A stretch of 64,000 nucleotides of DNA, taken from contig PBYQ01000035.1 of the NCBI GenBank assembly GCA_002729695.1, positions 1 through 64,000 on the forward strand, written 5' to 3'. This document shows, one piece after another, positions 1 to 8,725 of the stretch (positions within the stretch are counted from its first letter, which is position 1; each line of letters starts with the position of its first letter). The position numbers were made by a program, and so were the translations under genes. The stretch is from Citromicrobium sp. Its GTDB lineage: Bacteria > Pseudomonadota > Alphaproteobacteria > Sphingomonadales > Sphingomonadaceae. The notes beneath the pieces were generated by a model. It did no database searches. It saw only the letters and a program-made list of their open reading frames with translations, and had not been told where the DNA came from.

Positions 1-365
1 ACGTGGACATGATCATCCAGAACGTGGGCCGCGACAAGGGCGAGACCGACGTGACCTTCACGATCCCCCAGACCGACCTCGCCCGCGCGCAGGCGCTGCT
101 GGAGGACAAGCGCGAGGCGATCGGCTACAACCGGATCATCACCGACAGCCACATCGCCAAGATCAGCGTCGTGGGCGTGGGCATGAAGAGCCACGCGGGC
201 GTGGCGAGCGATATGTTCCGCGCGCTGGCGGACAGGGGCATCAACATCCAGGCGATCACCACCTCCGAGATCAAGGTCAGCGTGATGATCGACGAGGACG
301 AGACCGAACTCGCGGTGCGCGTGCTGCACACGGCCTACGGCCTCGACGCGGAAGACGCGGCCTGA
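1..365 (+). CDS. lysC: Aspartate kinase, C-terminal part (5' end outside window)
   Basis: The reading frame is open from the window edge and ends at TGA 363-365. The visible 120 residues form the regulatory tail of aspartokinase, the first enzyme of the Lys/Thr/Met pathway from aspartate. The stretch KISVVGVGMKSHAGVASDMF followed by GINIQAITTSEIKVSVMI is the signature of the second ACT domain, which binds the feedback amino acid; the segment before it (TDVTFTIPQTDL) is the end of the first ACT domain. The catalytic N-terminal domain lies outside the window. purT follows after 10 bases, so the two may be co-transcribed. The family assignment is secure; which amino acid inhibits it cannot be read here. 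Confidence 0.95.
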   Translation, partial: VDMIIQNVGRDKGETDVTFTIPQTDLARAQALLEDKREAIGYNRIITDSHIAKISVVGVGMKSHAGVASDMFRALADRGINIQAITTSEIKVSVMIDEDETELAVRVLHTAYGLDAEDAA

Positions 366-375
366 GGCTGTCGGC

Positions 376-1533
376 GTGAGCCACACCGCAAAGATCCTGC
401 TGCTTGGCTCGGGCGAGCTGGGGCGCGAGTTCGTTATCTCGGCCAAGCGGCTGGGTGCGTTTGTGATCGCTTGCGACAGCTACGACAACGCGCCCGCGAT
501 GCAGCTGGCCGACGCGCGCGAGGTGTTCTCGATGCTCGACGGCGAAGCGCTGCGCAGCGTGATCGAGAAGCACCAGCCCGACCATGTCGTGCCCGAGATC
601 GAGGCGATCCGGACCGAGGTTCTGGCCGAGGTCGAGGCTGCTGGCGTCCATGTCGTGCCCACCGCGCGCGCCGCGCAGCTGACCATGAACCGCGATGCGA
701 TCCGCGACCTTGCGGCGCAGGAGCTGGGCGTGCGGACCTCGCGTTATGGCTACGCGACCACTCTGGATGAAGTGCGCGCGGCGGCGGAAGACACGGGCTT
801 TCCCTGCGTCATCAAGCCGGTCATGTCCTCCTCAGGCAAGGGCCAGAGCACGGTGCAGGACGAAGCTGGGCTGGAGGCCGCGTGGGACTATGCGGTCGCC
901 AATATGCGCGGCGACCGGGCGCGGGTGATCGTCGAGCAGTTTATCGACTTCGATTACGAGATCACGCTGCTGACCGTCCGGCATTCCGGTGGCATCACCT
1001 TCTGCCCGCCGATCGGCCACCGGCAGGAACGCGGCGACTACCAAGAGAGCTGGCAGCCGTACGGCATGAGCGAGGCCGCGCTTACGCAAGCGCAGGAGAT
1101 GGCGCACAAGGTGGTCGACAACCTCGGCGGGCACGGATTGTTCGGGGTCGAGTTCTTCGTACGCGGAGACGAGGTTATCTTCTCCGAGCTCAGCCCGCGC
1201 CCGCACGACACCGGGATGGTTACGCTGGTCAGCCAGAACCTTACCGAGTTCGATCTCCACGCCCGCGCGGTGATGGGCCTGCCCGTGCCCGACGCGATCC
1301 GCGCGCGCCCCGCCGCCAGCGCAGTGATCCTTGCCGACCGCGAGAGCGAGAAAGTCTCCTACGATGGGCTTGCCGAAGCGATGGCCAATGGTTCGGACCT
1401 CCGCATTTTCGCCAAACCCGTCACGCGCCCCTACCGCCGCATGGGCGTCGCCCTGGCGACCGCCGGGGATACGGACGAAGCCCGCCGCCTCGCGAAGGAA
1501 GCGGCGGACCGGGTCACGCTGACCTACGACTGA
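376..1533 (+). CDS. purT: Formate-dependent phosphoribosylglycinamide formyltransferase (GAR transformylase 2)
   Basis: This 385-residue ATP-grasp enzyme uses formate and ATP to formylate GAR in purine synthesis, replacing the folate-dependent PurN. The N-terminal segment KILLLGSGELGREFVISAKR is the PurT pre-ATP-grasp nucleotide fold; FPCVIKPVMSSSGKGQS (about residues 137-153) is the ATP-grasp phosphate loop; the segment FSELSPRPHDTGMVTL (about 270-285) is the conserved metal/substrate loop shared with PurK/PurT. Length fits the family (about 390). The start is GTG at 376, 10 bases after lysC stops, with no strong ribosome-binding site in between. Confidence 0.95.
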   Translation: MSHTAKILLLGSGELGREFVISAKRLGAFVIACDSYDNAPAMQLADAREVFSMLDGEALRSVIEKHQPDHVVPEIEAIRTEVLAEVEAAGVHVVPTARAAQLTMNRDAIRDLAAQELGVRTSRYGYATTLDEVRAAAEDTGFPCVIKPVMSSSGKGQSTVQDEAGLEAAWDYAVANMRGDRARVIVEQFIDFDYEITLLTVRHSGGITFCPPIGHRQERGDYQESWQPYGMSEAALTQAQEMAHKVVDNLGGHGLFGVEFFVRGDEVIFSELSPRPHDTGMVTLVSQNLTEFDLHARAVMGLPVPDAIRARPAASAVILADRESEKVSYDGLAEAMANGSDLRIFAKPVTRPYRRMGVALATAGDTDEARRLAKEAADRVTLTYD

Positions 1534-1539
1534 CGCGCC

Positions 1540-2064
1540 TCAGCCGAACAGCCACATCCCCATCAGGCGGGAGGGCAGGAAGGCGAACAGGCCGGGGATC
1601 ATCAGCGCGCCGAGGTACATCTGCGTGATATGGCGGCGGTGCTTTGCCATCTGCCCCTTGCGGGCGCTGCTGATCACTTGCCAGGCACCTACCAGCGTAA
1701 GCGGCACGAAGATGTGGATCCAGCTGAAGTCCGTCCCGCCGCGCACGAAGGTAATCGCGATCGCGGTGACGACCATCAGGGTGATCCAGATCTTGCCAAG
1801 CGCCTTGTGCAGCTTCGTACCCTTGGTCGACAGCAGCAGGTAGGCGCCGAGCGGCACGCAGGGCAGCACGGTGACGATGTGGATCGCGATGGCAATATTG
1901 CGATAGCGCCCGTCGTCGGCGGCGAGGCCGGTCAGGAATTTGAAGAGCGCCACCGCGATGGCAATCGTCATCAGCGTTCCCACGACGCCGATCAGCGATT
2001 TGAGGAAAGGCCCGTTGTCGAACCGGGGTTTCGAACGGGTGCCGGGGGCGGCGAGGTTGGTCAT
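1540..2064 (-). CDS. Small multi-pass membrane protein, DUF2306-like
   Basis: 174 residues with about four hydrophobic segments (near residues 21-45, 56-80, 90-112 and 116-136 by eye) separated by short basic loops. The pattern of a first helix, then HIVTVLPCVPLGAYLLLSTKGTKLHK, then a loop with QMAKHRRHITQMY resembles DUF2306 proteins, integral membrane proteins of unknown function with conserved His residues. The start at 2064 is supported by AGGAG about 8 bases upstream. It converges on purT, whose stop is 7 bases away. No function is assigned. Confidence 0.8.
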   Translation of the reverse strand: MTNLAAPGTRSKPRFDNGPFLKSLIGVVGTLMTIAIAVALFKFLTGLAADDGRYRNIAIAIHIVTVLPCVPLGAYLLLSTKGTKLHKALGKIWITLMVVTAIAITFVRGGTDFSWIHIFVPLTLVGAWQVISSARKGQMAKHRRHITQMYLGALMIPGLFAFLPSRLMGMWLFG

Positions 2065-2180
2065 GCGAAGGTCTCCTGGGTGTCTGTCTGCCCTTGAGAT
2101 GCCTCAGGCCCGTTCGCGGGCAACGCGGCCTTCGCGGACGACGCGAAGCCTTCGTGAGAGCGCCGGATTTGCGCGTGTTT

Positions 2181-2217
2181 GCCACTTTACGAAGCGCGAA
2201 CGGTCCGCCACTTTGCG
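2181..2217 (+). promoter_or_regulatory. Direct repeat GCCACTTTRCG in front of the LytTR gene
   Basis: GCCACTTTACG at 2181-2191 recurs as GCCACTTTGCG at 2207-2217, 26 bases start to start, the second copy ending 3 bases before the chosen ATG. LytTR regulators are known to bind pairs of short direct repeats, usually with about 21-22 bases start to start, so these could be autoregulatory sites. The spacing is not canonical, so this is an inference. Confidence 0.4.
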
Positions 2218-2220
2218 CCA

Positions 2221-3039
2221 ATGGACACAAGTAGGGACCGCACTGAACAGACCGCACCGCACCCCGTGCTGCGGCAGGTGCTGATCGACCTGTCGATTAT
2301 GGTGGTGCTCGGCGTACTGCTGGCGTTGATGGGCCCCTTCGGCAGCTTCGAGATGCCGCTGCCCGTCCGGCTGCTGTACTGGGTCGGTCTCGCGCTGGTG
2401 GGGTACGCGTGTTACCAACCGATCGGGGAGCTCGTGACCCGCCTCGGGTTGCGGCTCGATCTGCCCGAATGGCCTCTGTGGATCGTAGCGTGCCTGCTGG
2501 CGAGCGTGCCGGTAACGCTGGCGGTGTTCTTTGCAGGACAACTACCGGGTCCCTTTGCGCTCCCATCCTTCGACCGGTTCGCGCGCAGCTATCCTTACGT
2601 GCTGCTGGTCGGCAGCGGGGTGACCGTGCTGTTTCACCAGATCGAGCACCGCAAGGCCGTGCCGGTGAACGAGACTCCGCCACCGCAATCGCGCCCCGAA
2701 CGGCAAGCGGAACCGGTTGGCGCACCGGGGCCGCGCTTTCTCGACCGGCTTCCTGCGCATCTCGGCAGCGATCTCCTCGCGCTGGAGATGGAGGATCACT
2801 ACGTCCGCGCGCATACCGTGCTCGGCTCCGAACTGATCCTGCTGCGGATGCGCGATGCGGTGGGGGAACTGGAGGGCATAGATGGCGCGCAAGTGCACCG
2901 CAGCTGGTGGGTCGCGCGCGACGCGGTGGAGGATGTGAAGCGCGATGGCCGCAACCTGCGCCTGGTGCTGCCTGGCGGGCTGGAGGCACCCGTCTCTCGC
3001 GCCCGTGTGGTGGAGCTGAAAGAGGCGGGCTGGTTCTAG
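2221..3039 (+). CDS. Membrane-anchored LytTR-family transcriptional regulator
   Basis: About 272 residues. The first 140 residues carry four hydrophobic segments (around LSIMVVLGVLLALMGPF, LYWVGLALVGYACY, LWIVACLLASVPVTLAVFF and YPYVLLVGSGVTVLF); after a proline-rich linker comes a LytTR DNA-binding domain of about 95 residues: LLALEMEDHYVRAHTVLGSE, then DAVGELEGIDGAQVHRSWWV, then the final beta strands ending in PVSRARVVELKEAGWF. This TM-LytTR layout, without a response-receiver domain, is common in sphingomonads. An upstream TTG at 2179 would extend the frame, but ATG 2221 removes an unlikely leader and leaves the direct repeats upstream. Target genes are unknown. Confidence 0.88.
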   Translation: MDTSRDRTEQTAPHPVLRQVLIDLSIMVVLGVLLALMGPFGSFEMPLPVRLLYWVGLALVGYACYQPIGELVTRLGLRLDLPEWPLWIVACLLASVPVTLAVFFAGQLPGPFALPSFDRFARSYPYVLLVGSGVTVLFHQIEHRKAVPVNETPPPQSRPERQAEPVGAPGPRFLDRLPAHLGSDLLALEMEDHYVRAHTVLGSELILLRMRDAVGELEGIDGAQVHRSWWVARDAVEDVKRDGRNLRLVLPGGLEAPVSRARVVELKEAGWF

Positions 3040-3077
3040 CGCTTGCCCGGCGGGCACGAGGATCGTAACCGCTCCGC

Positions 3078-4094
3078 ATGAGCGATACTCCCAAGACAAA
3101 TGCGCTGATGCAGCGCGGCGCAGACTTCCTCGGCAGCAAATACGCGATCCTGTGCGGCGCGATGAGCTGGGTTTCGGAACGCAACCTCGTGTCCGCCATC
3201 TCGAACGCGGGCGGCTTCGGCGTGATCGCATGCGGCGCGATGACGCCCGAGCTGCTCGATACCGAGATTGCCGAGACGAAGAAGCGCACCGATCAGCCCT
3301 TCGGCGTCAACCTGATTACCATGCACCCGCAGCTATTCGATCTGATCGCGGTGTGTGAAAAGCACGCCGTCACCCACGTGGTGCTCGCGGGCGGCATCCC
3401 GCCCAAGGGCAGTGTCGAGGCGATCAAGGGTGGCAAGAACCCGGCCAAGGTCATCTGCTTCGCGCCCACGCTGGCGCTGGCGAAGAAGCTATTGCGTTCG
3501 GGCGCGGATGCGCTGGTGATCGAAGGGATGGAAGCGGGCGGCCATATCGGCCCGGTCTCGACCAGCGTGCTGGCGCAGGAAATGCTGCCGGACCTTTCTG
3601 CCGAGCATCTGATCTTCGTGGCGGGCGGTATCGGGCGCGGCAGTGCGATTGCCGGTTATCTGGAGATGGGCGCATGTGGCGTGCAGCTGGGCACCCGCTT
3701 CGCGTGTGCGACCGAGAGCATCGCGCACGAGAACTTCAAGAAGGCCTTCTTCCGCGCCTCCGCCCGCGAAGCGGTTGCCAGCGTGCAGGTCGATGCGCGC
3801 CTTCCGGTGATCCCGGTGCGCGCGCTCAAGAACAAGGGCACCGAGGAATTCACCGCCACCCAGCGCGAGATCGCCGGGCGGCTCGACCGCGAGGAGATCG
3901 CGATGGCCGAGGCGCAGTTGCAGGTCGAGCACTACTGGGCGGGCGCGCTGCGCCGCGCGGTTATCGACGGCGATGTCGAAAACGGCAGCCTGATGGCGGG
4001 CCAGTCGGTCGGCATGGTCAAGGAAGAAGAGCCCGTCGCCAAGATCATCGATACGCTGATGGCCGAGAGCGAAGACGCGCTGACCCGGCGCTGA
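3078..4094 (+). CDS. Nitronate monooxygenase (2-nitropropane dioxygenase family)
   Basis: 338-residue TIM-barrel flavoenzyme expected to bind FMN and oxidise alkyl nitronates. Family features in order: AISNAGGFGVIACGAMTPE near residue 41 (substrate/FMN loop), THVVLAGGIPP, the segment GADALVIEGMEAGGHIGP around residues 142-160 with the conserved EAGGHxG, the phosphate-binding VAGGIGRGSAIAGYLEMGA and GVQLGTRF. Length is typical. The true substrate is unknown; many members detoxify propionate-3-nitronate, others act as enoyl reductases. The gene stands alone between a LytTR regulator and a YceI-family gene. Confidence 0.88.
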   Translation: MSDTPKTNALMQRGADFLGSKYAILCGAMSWVSERNLVSAISNAGGFGVIACGAMTPELLDTEIAETKKRTDQPFGVNLITMHPQLFDLIAVCEKHAVTHVVLAGGIPPKGSVEAIKGGKNPAKVICFAPTLALAKKLLRSGADALVIEGMEAGGHIGPVSTSVLAQEMLPDLSAEHLIFVAGGIGRGSAIAGYLEMGACGVQLGTRFACATESIAHENFKKAFFRASAREAVASVQVDARLPVIPVRALKNKGTEEFTATQREIAGRLDREEIAMAEAQLQVEHYWAGALRRAVIDGDVENGSLMAGQSVGMVKEEEPVAKIIDTLMAESEDALTRR

Positions 4095-4199
4095 TTTCAT
4101 TATCCGTCGGGGAACATCGGCGGTTCTGGGGATTTGGCTCTACTGAGCCACGCGCAGGGCACCCGCTCTCGCAATCAGCATCAGCAGGAGATGTAAGCC

Positions 4200-4847
4200 A
4201 TGCGCACTGCCCAGACCCTCGCCGTGTTTGCCCTGATCGGCGCCGCCACCGTTCCCGCTTTCGCATTTCAGGAAGCGCCCGAGCTGCCCGGCACGATGGA
4301 TGTCAGCCGCGTCAGCGGCGGCACCTACGAAACCGATCCCAACCACACGCTCGTTGCTTGGACGGTCAACCACTTCGGCTTCAACGACTATTTCGGTGCA
4401 TTCGGCGACGTCGAGGGCACGCTGACCATCGATCCGGCGAACCCGGACGATGCGATGGTCGATGTGAGCATTCCGATCGACAGCGTCACCGTTGTCAGCC
4501 AGGGCCTGCACGATCACCTGCTGCGCGCCGGCAAGGATGGGGCGGAGCCGGACTTCTTCGGGCCCGACGCAGGGATGGCGCGGTTCGTTTCAACCGACGT
4601 CGATGTCGCGGCAAGCGGCACCGAGGCGCAGATTAGCGGCAACCTGACGATGAACGGCGTGACCCGGCCCGTTACCATCGACGCCCGCTTTACCGGCGCG
4701 GGCACCAATCCGATGAGCAAGGTCGAAACGGTCGGCTTCATGGGCACCGCGAAGATCATGCGCTCCGACTTCGGGATCGACTACGCCCTTCCCGTGGTCT
4801 CCGACGAAGTCACGCTGAAGATAAGCGCGGCGTTCGAAAAGCGCTAA
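4200..4847 (+). CDS. YceI-family periplasmic protein (polyisoprenoid-binding lipocalin-like fold)
   Basis: 215 residues beginning with a clear Sec signal peptide (RTAQTLAVFALIGAATVPAFAF, cleavage after about residue 22). The mature part has the YceI pattern: GTYETDPNHTLVAWTVNHFGFNDYFGAF, then VDVSIPIDSV, SGNLTMNGVTRPVTIDARF and MGTAKIMRSDFGIDYALPVV. YceI proteins bind long isoprenoid or fatty chains in a beta barrel; some respond to alkaline or acid stress. AGGAGATGTAAGCC precedes the ATG and gives a good ribosome-binding site. Substrate and role cannot be read from the sequence. Confidence 0.9.
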   Translation: MRTAQTLAVFALIGAATVPAFAFQEAPELPGTMDVSRVSGGTYETDPNHTLVAWTVNHFGFNDYFGAFGDVEGTLTIDPANPDDAMVDVSIPIDSVTVVSQGLHDHLLRAGKDGAEPDFFGPDAGMARFVSTDVDVAASGTEAQISGNLTMNGVTRPVTIDARFTGAGTNPMSKVETVGFMGTAKIMRSDFGIDYALPVVSDEVTLKISAAFEKR

Positions 4848-4993
4848 ACGGCACCGACATTGTGCGAGTGGCTGCCCGAGTGCGGCCCCTCGTTGCACGC
4901 CAGCTTGTACATCCGCCCGGAACGCGCGAACATGCCAGGGCGACAAAATCCCAATCATCGGGCTTTCCGGCCAGCAGAGCGGAGCGATAGTCA

Positions 4994-5878
4994 ATGTGCA
5001 ACGAACAGGATCTCGCCCGCTGGGCACATGAAGCCAGCATGACGCGCCGCAGTTTCGCCGGAATGGCGGGCGCGGGTGCAGGCGCAGTCGTCCTGACGGG
5101 CGCGTTGGGAGGGTGCGTAACCGGCCCCTACGACAACCGCCTGACCGAAGGGGCCGTCAGTTTCTCCACCGCTGACGGGACGATGGACGGGTTTTTCGTG
5201 AGGCCCAGCCGCACGTCGAGCCCCGCCGTGTTGTTCTGGCCCGATATCGCCGGGCTGCGCGAGGCGAAGCGTAGCATGGCACGCAGGCTCGCCGTGCGGG
5301 GCTACGCGGTGCTGGTGGTCAATCCCTATTACCGCGATGTGTCGGGCGAACATTTCTCCGATTTCGCCGATTTCGCCGGCAATGGCGGCTTCCAGAAAGT
5401 GAAGCCGTGGCGCGATAAACTGACCGCAGAGGCGATCATGTCCGATGCAAAAGCGGCGGTCGGGTTTCTCGATGCGCAGGCCGAAGTGGACACCGCGCGC
5501 GGGATCGGCACCCAAGGCTATTGCATGGGCGGGCCGTTCACCTTCTGGTCGGCCGCTGCAGTGCCGTCGCGGATCAAGGGCGTCGCCAGCTTCCACGGTG
5601 GCGGCCTGGTGCGCGAAGGCGATCCGATGAGCCCGCATAACACCTTCGACGACACGCAGGCGCGCTACCTCGTCGCGATTGCCAAGAACGACGATGCCGA
5701 AGCGCCGGAAGACAAGACGATCCTGCGCGAAGCCGCTGCCGAGGCCGGACGTCCTGCACAGATCGAGGTGTTCGCGGGCGACCACGGGTGGACCGTGCCC
5801 GACAGCCCGTCCTACAACCAGCCGGCTGCCGAAAAGGCCTATGCCGATCTGCTGGAACTCTACGGCAAAGCGCTCTGA
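4994..5878 (+). CDS. Dienelactone-hydrolase-like alpha/beta hydrolase, exported by the Tat route
   Basis: 294 residues. TRRSFAGMAGAGAGAVVLTG (from residue 17) is a twin-arginine signal, with GCVTG after it that may be a lipobox. The catalytic body follows dienelactone hydrolases: WPDIAGLREAKRSMARRLA, the nucleophile elbow GYCMGG with Cys177 in place of serine, and a late GDHGW histidine near residue 264. Such enzymes open lactone rings or cleave small esters; the Tat signal points to the periplasm. ATG 4994 is chosen because the Tat n-region is then complete; a second in-frame ATG at 5039 would start directly at the Tat motif and is also possible. Confidence 0.88.
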   Translation: MCNEQDLARWAHEASMTRRSFAGMAGAGAGAVVLTGALGGCVTGPYDNRLTEGAVSFSTADGTMDGFFVRPSRTSSPAVLFWPDIAGLREAKRSMARRLAVRGYAVLVVNPYYRDVSGEHFSDFADFAGNGGFQKVKPWRDKLTAEAIMSDAKAAVGFLDAQAEVDTARGIGTQGYCMGGPFTFWSAAAVPSRIKGVASFHGGGLVREGDPMSPHNTFDDTQARYLVAIAKNDDAEAPEDKTILREAAAEAGRPAQIEVFAGDHGWTVPDSPSYNQPAAEKAYADLLELYGKAL

Positions 5879-5968
5879 GACCTCTCGCGAAATCGGCGAT
5901 TTTTGCCGGTTTCGCTTTAACCCGGGGCCCGTCCGGGGTAGACTTGCTCCTGTTATAGGAGAGAGAAA

Positions 5969-6985
5969 ATGATGGGTTGGGTTGTCCTCGGGCTGCTGGT
6001 TTTCCTGCTGCTGATCTTCCTCATGACCGCCATTACGATGGTCAAACAGGGCTACGTCTATACGATCGAGCGGTTCGGCAAGTTCACCAAGGCTGCCGAT
6101 CCGGGCCTGACGATCATCTTCCCGCTGATCGACCGGGTCGGCCACCGCATCAACATGATGGAACAGGTGCTCGACATCCCGGGGCAGGAGATCATCACCA
6201 AGGACAACGCGATGGTCGGGGTCGATGCTGTGGTGTTCTTCCAGGTGCTCGACGCGCCCAAGGCCGCCTACGAGGTTTCCGGCCTGCATCCCGCGATCAT
6301 GGCGCTCACCACCACCAACCTGCGCACCGTGATGGGCAGCATGGATCTGGACGAGACGCTGTCCAAGCGCGACGAGATCAACGCCCGCCTGCTGAGCGTG
6401 GTCGACCATGCGACCTCGCCGTGGGGGATCAAGATCACCCGGGTCGAAATCAAGGACATCCGCCCGCCGCGCGACATCTCCGAAGCGATGGCGCGGCAGA
6501 TGAAGGCCGAACGCCTCAAGCGCGCCGAAATCCTCGAAGCCGAAGGCGACCGCCAGAGCCGCATCCTGCGCGCCGAGGGTGAGAAGCAGAGCGCAATCCT
6601 GAAAGCAGAGGGCGCGCGCGAAAGTGCTTTCCGCGACGCCGAGGCACGCGAGCGCGCCGCCGAAGCCGAAGCCAAGGCAACGCAGATGGTGTCAGACGCG
6701 ATCGCCGGTTCGGGCAACCAGGCCATCAACTACTTCATCGCGCAGGAGTATACGAAGGCGGTCGGAAAGTTCGCCGAGAGCCCCAATGCCAAGACGATCC
6801 TGTTCCCGGTCGAGGCGACGCAGCTGATCGGTTCGCTCGGCGGGATCGGAGAGCTGGTGCGCGACGCGATCGGGCCCGTCGAGAAATCGCAGGGCGACAC
6901 CGGGGTGCCTATCTCGACGGGGCGTGAGCGCGCCACCGCCGCATCGCGGACCGGCGTGCCGCATACCGGGCGCGATGCATCATGA
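5969..6985 (+). CDS. SPFH/stomatin-like membrane protease-associated protein (QmcA type)
   Basis: 338 residues: one N-terminal membrane helix (VVLGLLVFLLLIFLMTAITM), an SPFH (band 7) domain starting GYVYTIERFGKFTKAADPGL, and a long Glu/Arg/Ala-rich coiled coil (EAEGDRQSRILRAEGEKQ and its repeats, about residues 185-240) that drives oligomerisation. SPFH proteins form large rings in the inner membrane and regulate membrane proteases such as FtsH. AGGAGAG lies 8 bases upstream of the tandem ATGATG. The next gene, an NfeD protein, overlaps by four bases (ATGA), a classic two-gene pairing that supports both calls. Confidence 0.93.
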   Translation: MMGWVVLGLLVFLLLIFLMTAITMVKQGYVYTIERFGKFTKAADPGLTIIFPLIDRVGHRINMMEQVLDIPGQEIITKDNAMVGVDAVVFFQVLDAPKAAYEVSGLHPAIMALTTTNLRTVMGSMDLDETLSKRDEINARLLSVVDHATSPWGIKITRVEIKDIRPPRDISEAMARQMKAERLKRAEILEAEGDRQSRILRAEGEKQSAILKAEGARESAFRDAEARERAAEAEAKATQMVSDAIAGSGNQAINYFIAQEYTKAVGKFAESPNAKTILFPVEATQLIGSLGGIGELVRDAIGPVEKSQGDTGVPISTGRERATAASRTGVPHTGRDAS

Positions 6986-7464
6986 TCGACGGCGTCGACA
7001 ACTACTGGGTGTGGATCGCACTCGGCCTGGCACTCGCCGTGCTCGAAATCCTCGTACCCGGCGTTTACCTGATCTGGCTGGCCGCGGCGGCGCTGATCAC
7101 CGGCGGGCTCAGCTACCTGTTCGGGTTCGGCTGGCCGCTGGAGATCATCAGCTTCGTCAGCCTCGCGCTGATCGCTGTCTACAGCGCCCGCCGTTACCTG
7201 AGCCAGCGGCCGATCATCAGCAGCGATCCGCTGCTCAACCAACGCGGCGGGCGCATGGTCGGCGAAATCGCGCTTGTGGTGCAGCCGATCGAAAGCGGCA
7301 GTGGCCGGGTCAAGGTTGGCGATAGCGAATGGATCGCGCGTGGCCCCGACACTGCGGTCGGCGAGCGTATGCGGATTAGCGGTAACGACGGCGCGATCCT
7401 GCTGGTCGAACCGATCGCGCTGATCGCCGACAAGGGCACGGCGGAAGGCGAGTCCCCCGCCTGA
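6982..7464 (+). CDS. NfeD-family membrane protein with C-terminal OB fold
   Basis: 160 residues: a hydrophobic N-terminal half with about three helices (YWVWIALGLALAVLEILVPGVYLIWLAAAALITGG and WPLEIISFVSLALIAVYSA) and a soluble tail (RGGRMVGEIALVVQPIESGSGRVKVGDSEW) that is the NfeD OB-like domain. NfeD proteins work with SPFH partners in membrane-domain organisation and proteolysis. Starts inside the stop of the SPFH gene, so translation is probably coupled. This is the short NfeD1b type, without the ClpP-like protease domain. Confidence 0.92.
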   Translation: MIDGVDNYWVWIALGLALAVLEILVPGVYLIWLAAAALITGGLSYLFGFGWPLEIISFVSLALIAVYSARRYLSQRPIISSDPLLNQRGGRMVGEIALVVQPIESGSGRVKVGDSEWIARGPDTAVGERMRISGNDGAILLVEPIALIADKGTAEGESPA

Positions 7465-7482
7465 AGCCCGGCTGCGTGCGGT

Positions 7483-8433
7483 TCAGCCGGCGCTGTCGAT
7501 CTTGGTTGCGAACCGCCCGTGCTTGCGGTGGTGGACCATGTACTGGTCGATCACCAGTTCGAGCGGACGCGGCTGGATGCCCAGCGCGGCGAAGCCGGGG
7601 ACATCGCCACTGGCGACACTGCCTGCCTTGAGCATGGCCCACTGGTCGCTGCTCATCGGGGTGCCGGGCAGGGCGGCAAAGGCAGCGCTTGCCGCATCGG
7701 GCATGGGCAGGAAGGTTCGCTTGCGCCGCTGCGCCTTCGCGATCCGTTCGTTCAGCTGCATCATCGTCCACCGGTCCGGACCGGCCAGCTCGTAGGTCTT
7801 GCCGGCGTGCTCTGCGGGCTTGAGCAGCGCGGCCGCGATGCCTGCGGCGACATCGTCGACATGGACCACCTGCAGGGGCGCGTCGGGAGCGAACACGGGG
7901 AGGACGGGGATATTGGCGATCAGCCCGGCGAACATCTGCAGTATGCCCCCGTCGGGCCCGAAGATGATCGAAGGACGCAGGATCGTCGCTTCGGGAAACG
8001 CCTCGCGCACCAGCTCTTCGCCCAGCGCCTTGGCCTGCGCGTAGGTCGAGGGGCCGTTGGCGTCCGCACCGATTGCGCTGACCTGCACGAAGCTGCGCGC
8101 ACCCGCATCCTTCGCCGCCTTCGCCATCGAGCCTGCGGCGTCGCCCATCAGCTTCATCAGGTCGCCTTCGAAGCTGCCAACCAGATTGACCACCGCATGG
8201 CTACCTTCGACGCACGCGCGCACGCTTGCCTCGTCGAGGATATTGCAGCGGGCGAATTGCAACTGCCCGAGCTTTGCCAGCGGTTTGAGCGAAAACGCCT
8301 CTTCCGGATTGCGCGCCGCGATCCGCACGCGGGCGTTCTGCTGCAGCAGGTCTTCCGCGACGTGGCGGCCGATGAATCCGCTACCGCCGAAAATCGTCAC
8401 CAGCTTGTCGGTCAGCGGGGTGGTTCTGGGCAT
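7483..8433 (-). CDS. NAD(P)-binding epimerase-like protein, complex I NDUFA9 type
   Basis: About 316 residues. The N-terminus KLVTIFGGSGFIGRHVAEDLL carries the Rossmann GGxGFIG dinucleotide site; RSFVQVSAIGAD, STYAQAKALGEELVR and TILRPSIIFGPDG follow the atypical short-chain dehydrogenase pattern of the NDUFA9/complex I 39-kDa-like group common in Alphaproteobacteria. Members stabilise complex I or bind NADPH without being clear enzymes. The open frame begins at 8574, but ATG 8433, preceded by AGAAAGG, matches the usual family start. It converges on the NfeD gene. Confidence 0.88.
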   Translation of the reverse strand: MPRTTPLTDKLVTIFGGSGFIGRHVAEDLLQQNARVRIAARNPEEAFSLKPLAKLGQLQFARCNILDEASVRACVEGSHAVVNLVGSFEGDLMKLMGDAAGSMAKAAKDAGARSFVQVSAIGADANGPSTYAQAKALGEELVREAFPEATILRPSIIFGPDGGILQMFAGLIANIPVLPVFAPDAPLQVVHVDDVAAGIAAALLKPAEHAGKTYELAGPDRWTMMQLNERIAKAQRRKRTFLPMPDAASAAFAALPGTPMSSDQWAMLKAGSVASGDVPGFAALGIQPRPLELVIDQYMVHHRKHGRFATKIDSAG

Positions 8434-8637
8434 TTGCTGGGCCTTTCTGGGCGCGTGGCGCGGGGCGTTTGTCCGCGAAGTATCGCGCTCGCTTTGCCGG
8501 ATGGCGGCGAGCGCTGCAAGACCGGCGATTATCCTGAAAAAGGCACGCTCAATTGCGTTGACAGGCAGGTACACCCTCCGCTAGTTGCCCGCCCCTACCC
8601 TAAGGCCCCGGACAAAGACGACCGGGTTGCCTCGTGT

Positions 8638-8724
8638 GCCCAGATGGCGGAATTGGTAGACGCACCGTCTTCAGGTGGCGGCGATCGCAAGGTCGTGGAG
8701 GTTCGAGTCCTCTTCTGGGCACCA
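8638..8724 (+). tRNA. tRNA-Leu (anticodon CAG)
   Basis: An 87-base cloverleaf: acceptor GCCCAGA (8638-8644) pairs with TCTGGGC (8714-8720), followed by A and an encoded CCA (8722-8724). The D arm has GGAATTGGTAGACGC, the anticodon stem CCGTC/GGCGG closes the loop TTCAGGT with anticodon CAG, a long variable arm follows as expected for leucine tRNA, and the T arm holds GTTCGAGTCC. Its 3' end is the left attachment site of the island. Confidence 0.97.
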
Positions 8725-8725
8725 T
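8705..8725 (+). repeat. Left attachment site (attL), 3' end of tRNA-Leu
   Basis: 21 bases, starting GAGTCCTCTTCTGGG and ending ACCAT, are identical to 51452-51472. They cover the 3' half of the T arm, the acceptor strand and CCA of tRNA-Leu. Integration at this point keeps the tRNA intact, as is typical for tyrosine integrases. Confidence 0.9.

Noticed and set aside
4991..6409. Long open frame (472 codons) on the minus strand
   Set aside because: It runs opposite to two well-supported genes (the hydrolase and SPFH genes) and is rich in His/Arg/Gly as expected for the shadow of GC-rich coding DNA.
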